Positions 51,633 through 58,600 of a DNA stretch of 58,600 nucleotides are shown here, one piece after another. A model generated the notes under the pieces. It was given only the letters and a program-made list of their open reading frames with translations. It did no database searches and was not told the DNA's origin. Each line of letters opens with the position of its first letter. Position 1 is the first letter of the stretch. A program made the position numbers and the translations under genes. This DNA is from Acidobacteriaceae bacterium. Lineage in GTDB: Bacteria; Acidobacteriota; Terriglobia; Terriglobales; Acidobacteriaceae. Location of the stretch: the NCBI GenBank assembly GCA_030041515.1, contig JASHNS010000075.1:1-58600 (forward strand), read 5' to 3'.

Positions 51633-51905
51633 ATGCCTCACATGGTTTTTTGCTCGCGCAATAAGCAGGAAATGGAAGGCCTGGACGAGCCTCCCTTCGA
51701 CAGCGACTTTGGCCACAAGGTCTACAACAACGTCTCGAAAAAGGCGTGGCAGGAGTGGCTCGAACGGCAGAAGATGCTGCTGAACGAGTACCGACTGCAG
51801 CCATGGACGCCGCAGGCGCAGGAGTTCCTGGTCGAGCAGATGGATCAGTTCTTCTTCGGCGAAGGCGCGGCGCTGCCGAAGGAGTACGTTCCCCCGAGCC
51901 ATTAA
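51633..51905 (+). CDS. Fe(II)-trafficking protein YggX-like
   Basis: A 90-residue protein. PHMVFCSRNKQEMEGLDEPPF, GHKVYNNVSKKAWQEWLERQKMLLNEYRL and MDQFFFGEGA are the conserved blocks of the YggX family, which protects iron-sulfur clusters against oxidation and may handle ferrous iron. The conserved Cys7 is present. The start is set by homology. The stop overlaps that of the convergent HpnI-like gene by 4 nt. Confidence 0.92.
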   Translation: MPHMVFCSRNKQEMEGLDEPPFDSDFGHKVYNNVSKKAWQEWLERQKMLLNEYRLQPWTPQAQEFLVEQMDQFFFGEGAALPKEYVPPSH

Positions 51906-53131
51906 GTTTTGTTGACGACCGGGGCTGTTGAGGCGGTTCGCGTTTCCGGCTCCGGCCGCACAATCTTTCCGTCCCGGATCAGCATCCGTTCGCCGCGCCA
52001 CTCCACCGTGTCGGAAGCGTAGCTCCACGCCCAGAGCGCGAGCGCCACGAGATCGCGCGGCAGCAGCAGCCACAGATCGCGCAGCACCTGGCCGTCGCCC
52101 AGGAGGCCCACGCCCACGCCCAGCGCAAGGGAGACGCGCAGCAACAGGGCGACGCTGAAGAGCGCCAGCGCGGGCAGGCTGAGGCCGCTGGCGATCAGGT
52201 TGAGAAAGGCCCAGGCGAGGCCATAGGAGAAGACCATCCCGGCATAGCCCGCGCGCCGCGACTCGCGCATGGTGCGCATCCAGCGGAGCTGGTGCTGGAC
52301 GAATCCGGAGAAGCTCCAGCCCGGGACGGACGTCTCGACGATCTCATGCGCCAGCTCGATGCGGAATCCGGCGGCGTGCACGCGCGCGCCGAGTTGATAG
52401 TCGTCGGCGAGGTACTCGGCCAGCGGCGCGAGGCCGCCGATGGTGTCGAGCGCGGCGCGGCTGACGGCCAGCGTGGAGCCGAGTCCGAAGTGCAGACCGC
52501 GCTCCAGCCAGCGCGAGGTGAGCACCGCGGGAGCAAAGTCCGTGGAGATGCCGAGGGCCTCCAGCTTCGAGCCCAGCGTGGCGCGGCGCGCGGTTTCCGA
52601 GGACCCGTGGGTGCGGCCGCGATAGAGCGCGGTAACCATCCCAACCGGTGGTTGCCGTTCGGCCGGCGCGAAGGGCGCCAGGATGTGTGCGAGATAGCGT
52701 GGGCCAACGCGGATATCGCTGTCGTTGATGACGAGGAAGTCGTGGTGCGCGTGGGGCAGAAGCTGCGCAAGACAGCTCACCTTGCCGTTGGGCCCGAGAT
52801 TTTCGGGGCAGACAATCAGGTGAAGGCCGCGCTCGGGATACTGCTCCTGCAGCTGGCGCACGAGCACGACGGCAGGATCATCGAGGCTGGCGACGCCGAA
52901 GAGAATCTCGTATTCGCCCGGATATTCCTGGTGGCAGTGGCTGGCGAAAGCCTCGGCCATGCCGGCATCGACGCCGCGGAGCGGCTTCAGGATCGTGACC
53001 GGGGGCGCGAATGCCGGGGCGATGCGCGAGCGGCGCACGTAAGCGCGGGCGCCCATCAGGGCAACGGCGGAGTAGCCGAGTCCAGCAATGGTCAGCACGG
53101 CGGTCGCGGCGGCGATGATGAGCGCGAACAT
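51902..53131 (-). CDS. hpnI: Hopanoid glycosyltransferase HpnI-like (GT21/ceramide glucosyltransferase family)
   Basis: A 409-residue protein: an N-terminal membrane segment, a GT-A domain and about four C-terminal membrane segments. Active-site features are VTILKPLRGVDAGMAEAF, the metal-binding FLVINDSDIRVGPRYL near residue 135, LADDYQLGARV near 240 and HQLRWMRTMR (QxxRW) near 275. In HpnI this enzyme adds N-acetylglucosamine to bacteriohopanetetrol. GT21 glycosylceramide synthases have the same architecture and cannot be excluded. No other hopanoid gene is seen here. Confidence 0.82.
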   Translation of the reverse strand: MFALIIAAATAVLTIAGLGYSAVALMGARAYVRRSRIAPAFAPPVTILKPLRGVDAGMAEAFASHCHQEYPGEYEILFGVASLDDPAVVLVRQLQEQYPERGLHLIVCPENLGPNGKVSCLAQLLPHAHHDFLVINDSDIRVGPRYLAHILAPFAPAERQPPVGMVTALYRGRTHGSSETARRATLGSKLEALGISTDFAPAVLTSRWLERGLHFGLGSTLAVSRAALDTIGGLAPLAEYLADDYQLGARVHAAGFRIELAHEIVETSVPGWSFSGFVQHQLRWMRTMRESRRAGYAGMVFSYGLAWAFLNLIASGLSLPALALFSVALLLRVSLALGVGVGLLGDGQVLRDLWLLLPRDLVALALWAWSYASDTVEWRGERMLIRDGKIVRPEPETRTASTAPVVNKT

Positions 53132-53283
53132 CTGAAGTCGAGTTTAGCTGGTGGCGGGGCTCCCGGGATGAGGCTCCTGCCAGGCCGCATTCGAACGATC
53201 CGTCTCCGACTGCATCGTGCGCTCCGGTCGGGAAACAGACGCGCTGCTGGAGGCGGTGAGCCGCTTCGCCCTGGCAGCCTGAG

Positions 53284-54516
53284 TCACTCGCCCAGCATCG
53301 GCATGTCGATCGGCGGCTGTGCCAGCCACGCGCTGCCCGCGATGCGTTCCAGCGCGCGGCGCAGCGCGGAAGCCGCGCAGGCTTCCACCGTCACGACGAA
53401 GGGCAGGTTGTCCTTTTTGTAGCCGGGACGCTGGAAGAGGGCGTCGATATTGATCCTCTCCGCCGCCAGTGCGCCGGCAATTTCTGCCACGATCCCCGGT
53501 GTGTCCTTCACGACGAAGCGAACATAATGGCGCAGCTGGAATTCTCCGCTGATGGAAGCGGCGCGGCTGGGCAGATCCACCGGGTGCGAACCGTGAGCGA
53601 GAGCGATCAGGTCAGATACCACGGCGACAGCCGTAGGGTGGCCGCCCGCGCCGTGACCGGAGAAAACGACATCGCCGCCATACTGTCCGCTGACAAGAAC
53701 CATGTTCTCGGTGCCACGCGACCAGGCGAGGGGCGAGCGCTGTGGCACCAGCGTGGGGCCAACGAAGGCAGAGACGCCGTCCGCGCGCAGTTCGGCCTTG
53801 GCAATCTGGCGGATGGTGCAACCGAGGTCGCGCGCATAACCGAAGTCCAGGGCCTCTACCTGCCGGATCGAGCGGCAGGCGACAGCGTCGACTTCCAGGC
53901 CGACCCGCAGAGCGATACGCGACAGGATGACCAGCTTGGCGCGCGCGTCGTAACCGTCAACGTCCTCGGTCGGATCGGCTTCAGCATAGCCAAGCCGTTG
54001 CGCTTCTTTCAGAACGTGGGCGTAAGCGACACCGGATTCCATCTGGCTGAGGATGAAGTTGCAGGTGCCGTTGAGGATGCCCTCAATCCGCGTAATGCGG
54101 TCGCCGGCCAGCCCCTGGCGCAGCCCGGGAATGACGGGGATGCCTCCGGCGACGGCCGCGCCATAGAGCAGGTGGGCGCGATGGGTTCGCGCGAGACGAT
54201 CCAGTTCGATGCCTTGCGCGGCGATCAGCTTTTTGTTGCCAGTGACGGCGGATTTGCCAGCTTCGAGGGTCCGCCGCACCCAGGTTGCGGCGGGATCCAG
54301 TCCACCCACGAGCTCGACGATCACGTCGGCATCGGAGCGCAGGATCTCGTCAAAATCTTCCGTCCAGACCACGTGCGAGGGGGTCCAGTCCACGCGTTTG
54401 CGGGCGACGCCCCGGTTGAAGATGTGGGAAATCCGGATACCTTCCGGCTTGAGATCGCAGAGAATACGGGCGACGGAACTGCCCACAGTGCCAAATCCAA
54501 GGATGGCGACGTTCAT
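53284..54516 (-). CDS. hom: Homoserine dehydrogenase
   Basis: A 410-residue enzyme: Rossmann start VAILGFGTVGSSVARIL, GKSAVTGNKKLIAAQG, catalytic-domain blocks GGIPVIPGLRQGLAGD, GILNGTCNFILSQME and EAQRLGYAEADPTEDVDGYDARAKL, and a C-terminal ACT domain from about residue 330 (HYVRFVVKDTPGIVAEIAGAL) for feedback regulation, probably by threonine. It makes homoserine from aspartate semialdehyde on the Thr/Met branch. No other aspartate-pathway gene is adjacent. Confidence 0.96.
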   Translation of the reverse strand: MNVAILGFGTVGSSVARILCDLKPEGIRISHIFNRGVARKRVDWTPSHVVWTEDFDEILRSDADVIVELVGGLDPAATWVRRTLEAGKSAVTGNKKLIAAQGIELDRLARTHRAHLLYGAAVAGGIPVIPGLRQGLAGDRITRIEGILNGTCNFILSQMESGVAYAHVLKEAQRLGYAEADPTEDVDGYDARAKLVILSRIALRVGLEVDAVACRSIRQVEALDFGYARDLGCTIRQIAKAELRADGVSAFVGPTLVPQRSPLAWSRGTENMVLVSGQYGGDVVFSGHGAGGHPTAVAVVSDLIALAHGSHPVDLPSRAASISGEFQLRHYVRFVVKDTPGIVAEIAGALAAERINIDALFQRPGYKKDNLPFVVTVEACAASALRRALERIAGSAWLAQPPIDMPMLGE

Positions 54517-54522
54517 GGAACC

Positions 54523-54554
54523 TAGGGTATAGGGTTTACGGGTTAGGGTATAGG
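54523..54554. repeat. Direct repeat TAGGGTATAGG (two copies)
   Basis: The 11-mer occurs at 54523-54533 and 54544-54554, 21 nt apart, in the short gap between the hom start and the DEAD-box helicase stop. The sequence between is also rich in GGGTT. It could be a small slipped-strand repeat; I see no function. Confidence 0.6.
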
Positions 54555-54584
54555 AGAAGGCGCGCCGCCTGGGCGAGCCTTCTC
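54554..54584 (-). terminator. Hairpin downstream of the helicase gene, possible terminator
   Basis: GAGAAGGC pairs with GCCTTCTC around a 15-nt GC-rich loop, 24 nt after the helicase stop. No T-tract follows on the minus strand, so termination strength is doubtful. Confidence 0.4.
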
Positions 54585-54608
54585 TTCTACATGCGGAATT
54601 CGCCGCAA

Positions 54609-55757
54609 TCAGGCCGTCTGCTGTTGCGCGGCGGGAGCGGGTCGCACGCGGAACTTCTTCGTGACGATGGCCAGCCTGCGTTCCATCTTGCGCAACTCAC
54701 CGATTTCGTCGGGAGCGGCGAAGGTGCTCGCCAGACCGCGCCGAGAGGCGCGACCGGTACGGCCCACACGATGCACGAAGTCTTCGGCTTCCTTCGGCAT
54801 GTCGTAGTTGACCACATGCGCCACGTCGGCGACATCGATACCGCGCGCCGCCACGTCCGTGGCTACGAGCACGCGGTGATGGCCCTGAGCAAAGCTGCGC
54901 AAGGCGGCGTTGCGCTGGGACTGCGAGCGATCGCCATGGATGGGTGTCGCCGAGTGTCCCGACCGCGCCAGACGGCGCGCGATGCGATCCGCGCCGTGTT
55001 TCGTGCGGACGAAGACCAGGAAGCTGCCCTCGTGGGAGCCCAGCAGATGCTCGAGCAACTCCAGCTTCTTGTCCGTGGGAACTTCGAAGCTGCGCAGTTC
55101 GACATTGGGGGAAGGCTTGAGCACGGAGCCGATCTCGACGCGGACCGGGTCGCGCAGGTAATCGCGAGCCACTTCGCGGATCTCCGGACTCAGCGTTGCG
55201 GAGTAGCAAAGTGTCTGGCGCTCGGCGGGCAAAGCCGCAACGATGCGCCGGATCGAGGGCTTGAAGCCCATATCCAGCATCCTGTCCACTTCGTCGAGGA
55301 CGAGGGTGCGCACGCCGCTGAGGCTGACCAGATTGCGCTGGAGATAGTCCTCCAGACGTCCTGGCGTCGCGACAATGAGGCGCGCGCCGCGGCGGACAGC
55401 GTCGAGCTGCGGGCCTTCCGCCAGGCCGCCGCAGACCAGAGCGGCCGCGTTCGGGCTGCCGGTCAGATGCTTCCAGGCCTCAAGAACCTGCATGGCCAGC
55501 TCGCGCGTGGGCAGCAGCACCAGCGCCGAAGCGCCTTTGGTGCCCTTTTCGCGAGAAACGGGGGGCATGCGCTCGATCAGCGGAATGAGGAAGCTGAGCG
55601 TCTTGCCGGTACCGGTTTGCGCGGTCGCGAGCACGTCGCGGCCTTCGAGGGCCGGCGGGATCGCTGCCGCCTGCACCGGCGTGGGGGTGACAAATTTTGC
55701 GTTAGCCAGCTGCTTCTGGAGCGCCGGCGAAAGGGGGATTTCAGTGAATCTGTTCAA
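54609..55757 (-). CDS. DEAD-box RNA helicase
   Basis: A 382-residue helicase core of RhlE type. Motifs in order: Q motif region VTPTPVQAAAIP, Walker A ATAQTGTGKT, Ia PTRELAMQV, GG, Ib TPGRLEDYL, DEVD (DEAD box variant: LVLDEVDRMLDMGF), III SAT, IV FLVFVRTKH, V ATDVAARGIDVADV and VI HRVGRTGRA. Motif II reads DEVD instead of DEAD. The start TTG 55757 is chosen because AAGGA is 6 nt upstream and the family sequence begins there; ATG 55793 would add 12 residues. Such enzymes unwind RNA in ribosome assembly and decay. The long, about 500-nt, upstream region would suit cold-induced control. Confidence 0.92.
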   Translation of the reverse strand: MNRFTEIPLSPALQKQLANAKFVTPTPVQAAAIPPALEGRDVLATAQTGTGKTLSFLIPLIERMPPVSREKGTKGASALVLLPTRELAMQVLEAWKHLTGSPNAAALVCGGLAEGPQLDAVRRGARLIVATPGRLEDYLQRNLVSLSGVRTLVLDEVDRMLDMGFKPSIRRIVAALPAERQTLCYSATLSPEIREVARDYLRDPVRVEIGSVLKPSPNVELRSFEVPTDKKLELLEHLLGSHEGSFLVFVRTKHGADRIARRLARSGHSATPIHGDRSQSQRNAALRSFAQGHHRVLVATDVAARGIDVADVAHVVNYDMPKEAEDFVHRVGRTGRASRRGLASTFAAPDEIGELRKMERRLAIVTKKFRVRPAPAAQQQTA

Positions 55758-56275
55758 TCGTCTTCCTTTGCTCCGGCGCGCCGGCTGATCCATCAGGAGG
55801 AATCGTCCTCCTTCATCCATGGATCGGGCCCGAGATCCGGGCTCAAAATACAAGCTCGGCGACCGGAGTTGCTGGGTTCCCGAGCGCGGCCCGATGGGCA
55901 CACTGCCGGGAACTCGATTCTTTCGATGCAGGAAAACCTGGGAGGCGCTGACAGAGCGCCGATCGGGATTTGCCGCACACTGCGTATTCGGCTGCGCCGC
56001 AAGTCCTCATCAAAAGGGGGCGCGGCAGCCTGGCCCGTCCGGAGGCACTCCGGCAAGTTCGGACCATCACGCTGAGAGGGCTGGATATTTACGAGAGGAC
56101 GATCTGCGGATGAAGCAGGAACGGCTCACAACCAAACAACTGAGCGTAGTTAAAGAATACCATGGGCGGTGCCAGGCGCCGGGAATGAGCGGTTCCGAAG
56201 GCCGCCCTCGCGGCTCGGGAGCAGAAGGCGCATCTTAAGAAACGGCCTGGGGAATCAGCGGGTTTGGAGGCGGAG
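55758..56275. other. 518-nt divergent region between the helicase and AsmA-like genes
   Basis: No gene is convincing on either strand: open frames here have no ribosome site, no conserved block and odd composition. It must carry the promoters of both genes. I could not identify a clear -35/-10 pair or an operator. Confidence 0.5.
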
Positions 56276-57955
56276 ATGCAGACGAGTGGTATGGGTTCGA
56301 ACCGGGCTGCCGGATGGCGGCTCATGCTGCGGCGGCGTTGGCTGAAGATCGCGGGCGTGGTGCTGGCGGTGATTCTCCTGGCCCTCATCGTGACTCCGTT
56401 TTTCGTAAACGCCGATACTTTCCGGCCGATGGTGGAGAACGAGTTGTCGACCGCTCTCGGGCGGAAGGTGACGATCGAAAGTATGAGTTTCTCTCTGTTT
56501 TCCGGCGGTTTGGTCGCGAAGAACGTCACGATCGCCGACGATGCAAAGTTCAGCAGCGCACCTTTCTTCCATGTAAAGTCTCTCGACATTGGTGTCGATA
56601 CCAGTGCGCTCTTGTTCCATCACAGCTTGATTGTCCGGAAATTTGTGGCGGAATCGCCGCAGGTCAATCTGATCGCCGGGCCTAACGGGACGTGGAATTA
56701 CTCCTCTCTGGGCAGGGGCAGCAGCCAGGCGAGCAGCAACGCCTCGCAAAGCGACGGCGCGTCCAATCTGCTGGTGGGAGAGGCCGAGATTCGCAACGGC
56801 AAGGTGTCGGTTTCCCAGCAGGGCAGCAGTAAGCCGCCGTTCCTCTACAGCGATGTAAATGTCACCGTCAGGAACCTCTCTGTTACTCACGCGGTGCCGT
56901 TTGATTTGACGGCGAAATTGCCGGGCAATGGATCCGTGAGTTTGACGGGTACAGCCGGGCCGATGAACCAGCAGGACATCTCAGCGACGGCGGTCCAGGC
57001 CAGCCTGGCGGTGAAGAATTTCAATCCGGCCGCCGCGGGGGTGATTCCGGCGAGCGATGGCGTCTCGATGGTCGCGGATGTCAACGCAAAGGTGAACTCC
57101 GACGGGAAGACCATGACCAGCCAAGGCAGCCTCCAGGCGTCGAAGCTGGTGCTGTCGAAGGACGGCACGCCCGCGCCGCAGCCAGTGACGATGACCTATC
57201 AGGTGAGCGAGGATCTGCAGACGAAGACGGCGCAGGTCCAGGATGTCGCGGTGCAAACAGGCTCTGCGGCCGCGCATATCAACGGCATGATCGATTTCGC
57301 CGGCCAGGCCGCGATGCTCAACCTGCACCTGAACGCGCCGAATCTGCCCATTGATCAATTGGAGGCGCTGCTGCCTTCGATGGGCATCGTTCTGCCCAAA
57401 GGCTCGCGGCTCGAGGGCGGCACGCTGACCGCCAGCCTGGCTGTAACCGGGACCTCTGCCTCTCCAGTCATCACCGGACCGGTGGAGATCGACGGCACGA
57501 AGCTGACGGGTTTCGATCTGTCGCAGAAGATCATGGGCTTGAACGCGCTGCGCAGCCTGGGGAGTGACACCGAAATTCAAACGCTCCGTGCTCAGGTGAA
57601 GTCGACCGTGCCGGATACGGAGCTGAGCAGCATCTACGCCGATGTGCCGGCGATCGGCACAGCGACGGGGCAGGGAAGCGTGAGTGAGGGCGGCGCGCTG
57701 AATTTCCAGCTCAACGCGAAGCTCAGTTCGGGGAGCGCCATCGGCGGCGTGATGAACGCTGCGACCGGCGCGCTGGGCGGCCTGGCCGGAGGCCTGCTGC
57801 ACCAGGCCTCCGGCAACGGCGTGCCGATCTCGATTACCGGGACGAGCTCCAACCCCGTTATCCGCGCCAACGTGATGGGGATGTTCACCGGCCAACACGC
57901 TCAGCAGCCGTCGAAGAAGAAGGGCGGCATGCTGGGCGGGCTGCTGGGGCACTAG
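56276..57955 (+). CDS. AsmA-family protein
   Basis: A 559-residue protein with an N-terminal membrane anchor (IAGVVLAVILLALIVTPFFV) after a basic start. The AsmA N-terminal block follows: FRPMVENELSTALGRKVTIESMSFSLFSGGLVAKNVTIADD. The rest is beta-rich, with the AsmA_2-like C-terminal region (LEGGTLTASLAVTGT, GFDLSQKIMGLNALRSLG) and a glycine-rich, basic end KKKGGMLGGLLGH. AsmA-like proteins are bridge-like lipid carriers or outer-membrane assembly factors. The start ATG has GGAGG 5 nt upstream. It is followed by an outer-membrane protein gene. Confidence 0.88.
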   Translation: MQTSGMGSNRAAGWRLMLRRRWLKIAGVVLAVILLALIVTPFFVNADTFRPMVENELSTALGRKVTIESMSFSLFSGGLVAKNVTIADDAKFSSAPFFHVKSLDIGVDTSALLFHHSLIVRKFVAESPQVNLIAGPNGTWNYSSLGRGSSQASSNASQSDGASNLLVGEAEIRNGKVSVSQQGSSKPPFLYSDVNVTVRNLSVTHAVPFDLTAKLPGNGSVSLTGTAGPMNQQDISATAVQASLAVKNFNPAAAGVIPASDGVSMVADVNAKVNSDGKTMTSQGSLQASKLVLSKDGTPAPQPVTMTYQVSEDLQTKTAQVQDVAVQTGSAAAHINGMIDFAGQAAMLNLHLNAPNLPIDQLEALLPSMGIVLPKGSRLEGGTLTASLAVTGTSASPVITGPVEIDGTKLTGFDLSQKIMGLNALRSLGSDTEIQTLRAQVKSTVPDTELSSIYADVPAIGTATGQGSVSEGGALNFQLNAKLSSGSAIGGVMNAATGALGGLAGGLLHQASGNGVPISITGTSSNPVIRANVMGMFTGQHAQQPSKKKGGMLGGLLGH

Positions 57956-58096
57956 CGAGCGCACACCGAAAGCGTCATTGACACGGGCGGAGCGCCTCGT
58001 AAAATCAGGGCCAAATCTGCCGAAAACGGGCATTCCCGAAATCGAGCAGGATTGCACTTCCCCCAGAGATTCAGTTCCTTGCCAAAGGAGACTCTT

Positions 58097-58600
58097 GTGC
58101 GATTCGTCAGACTCTTTGCCGTTCTTCTTTTGCCCGCGGCTACTCTGTGCGCGCAGCAGCCCAGCGCCGCACTGTTCAGTTCTTCCAGTTTTGCCTCGCC
58201 GGCTCCTGCGGGCGGCGCGAGCGGCCAGCTCGGGCAAACGGTCACGGCCTACTCCGGACCATTCACCGGTTTCGCCATCGGCGTGAAGGTCGGGACCCTG
58301 GGACCCGGAGTCGAAGTCGCAACCCCGCTCTCACGCACGCTGAATCTGCGCGGAGGCGCCAACTATTTCAGTTACGCCGACAACTTTACCAGCGACGGCA
58401 CGAACTACGATGCGACCTTGCGCATGCTTTCCGGTGAAGCCAGCCTCGACTGGTTCCCATGGGCGAAGGGCTTCCACATCAGCGGCGGTGCGCTGGTCTA
58501 TAACGGCAACCAGCTCACAGGGACCTCCGATGTGCCGGGCGGCCAGACCTTCACGTTGAACCACGTGACCTACGACAGCGACCCGACGGATCCCGTGACC
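58097..58600 (+). CDS. Outer-membrane beta-barrel protein (3' end outside window)
   Basis: The first 168 codons are visible and stay open to the window edge. Start GTG 58097 has AAAGGAG 6 nt upstream. A signal peptide MRFVRLFAVLLLPAATLCAQ is followed by a serine/glycine-rich segment and then alternating hydrophobic/polar strands (GFAIGVKVGTLGPGVEVATP, LNLRGGANYFSYAD, SGEASLDWFPWAKGFHISGG) typical of barrel proteins. It follows the AsmA-like gene after 141 nt. The precise family cannot be named. Confidence 0.75.
   Translation, partial: MRFVRLFAVLLLPAATLCAQQPSAALFSSSSFASPAPAGGASGQLGQTVTAYSGPFTGFAIGVKVGTLGPGVEVATPLSRTLNLRGGANYFSYADNFTSDGTNYDATLRMLSGEASLDWFPWAKGFHISGGALVYNGNQLTGTSDVPGGQTFTLNHVTYDSDPTDPVT

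Noticed and set aside
55819-56238. Plus-strand gene before the AsmA-like gene
   Set aside because: No ribosome site, no conserved block and overlap with the helicase upstream region.

Overview
The window is high-GC, gene-dense bacterial chromosome, most likely from an acidobacterium (Acidobacteriota, probably class Terriglobia; this is inference from gene content). The best pointers are two large FtsX/MacB permeases of the acidobacterial orphan type without an ATPase gene (39.5-44.6 kb), a remnant of a third (22.1-22.3 kb), and a type II-like secretin carrying a C-terminal cohesin-like domain (48.4-50.8 kb). There is no rRNA, CRISPR array, transposase or recognisable phage gene.

Layout. (1) <1-4.3 kb, minus strand: a corrinoid-dependent methyl-transfer operon in the order UroD-family methyltransferase, corrinoid protein, 85-residue 'virulence factor'-like protein, ferredoxin/ASKHA reductive activator, and a B12-dependent methionine synthase activation-domain protein cut by the window edge. 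An 11+11 bp inverted repeat lies just upstream of its first gene. (2) 4.3-10.9 kb, minus strand: the damage-inducible mutagenesis cassette imuA-imuB-dnaE2 behind its own promoter/palindrome, preceded by a uracil-DNA glycosylase with the UdgX KRRIH motif. (3) 11.0-19.2 kb: a surface-glycan locus, partly lower in GC, with a GtrA flippase-like protein, two sugar-nucleotide epimerases (one a very good CDP-paratose 2-epimerase), two GT2 glycosyltransferases, a polytopic membrane protein and two radical SAM proteins. (4) 19.2-22.6 kb: tRNA-Pro, tRNA-His, a DUF72 protein, a YheT-like hydrolase, tRNA-Arg, then a decayed stretch ending at a cold-shock gene. (5) 22.8-31.5 kb: stress and signalling genes (Usp, OsmC-like, a five-PAS histidine kinase with a lone receiver protein, an NtrC-type activator, an orphan YD-repeat protein, a tiny membrane protein, and a Crp/Fnr regulator with candidate sigma-54 promoter and Crp-like operator). 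(6) 31.5-44.6 kb: KimA-like potassium permease, esterase, diguanylate cyclase, deoxynucleoside kinase, polysaccharide deacetylase, inorganic pyrophosphatase, two DUF3147 membrane proteins and the two big permeases. (7) 44.6-58.6 kb: an AAA+ ATPase, an ArsR-glyoxalase-SRPBCC operon probably read from a leaderless promoter, two pseudopilins with the cohesin-secretin, smpB, yggX, an HpnI-like hopanoid glycosyltransferase, homoserine dehydrogenase, a DEAD-box helicase, an AsmA-like protein and the start of an outer-membrane beta-barrel gene.

The most interesting points are the corrinoid module with its operator and uncharacterised small partner, UdgX next to the translesion cassette, the tyvelose-type glycan locus with paired radical SAM enzymes, and the Crp/Fnr gene whose recognition helix fits the operator in front of it. 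All calls come from reading the sequence; no database search was run.
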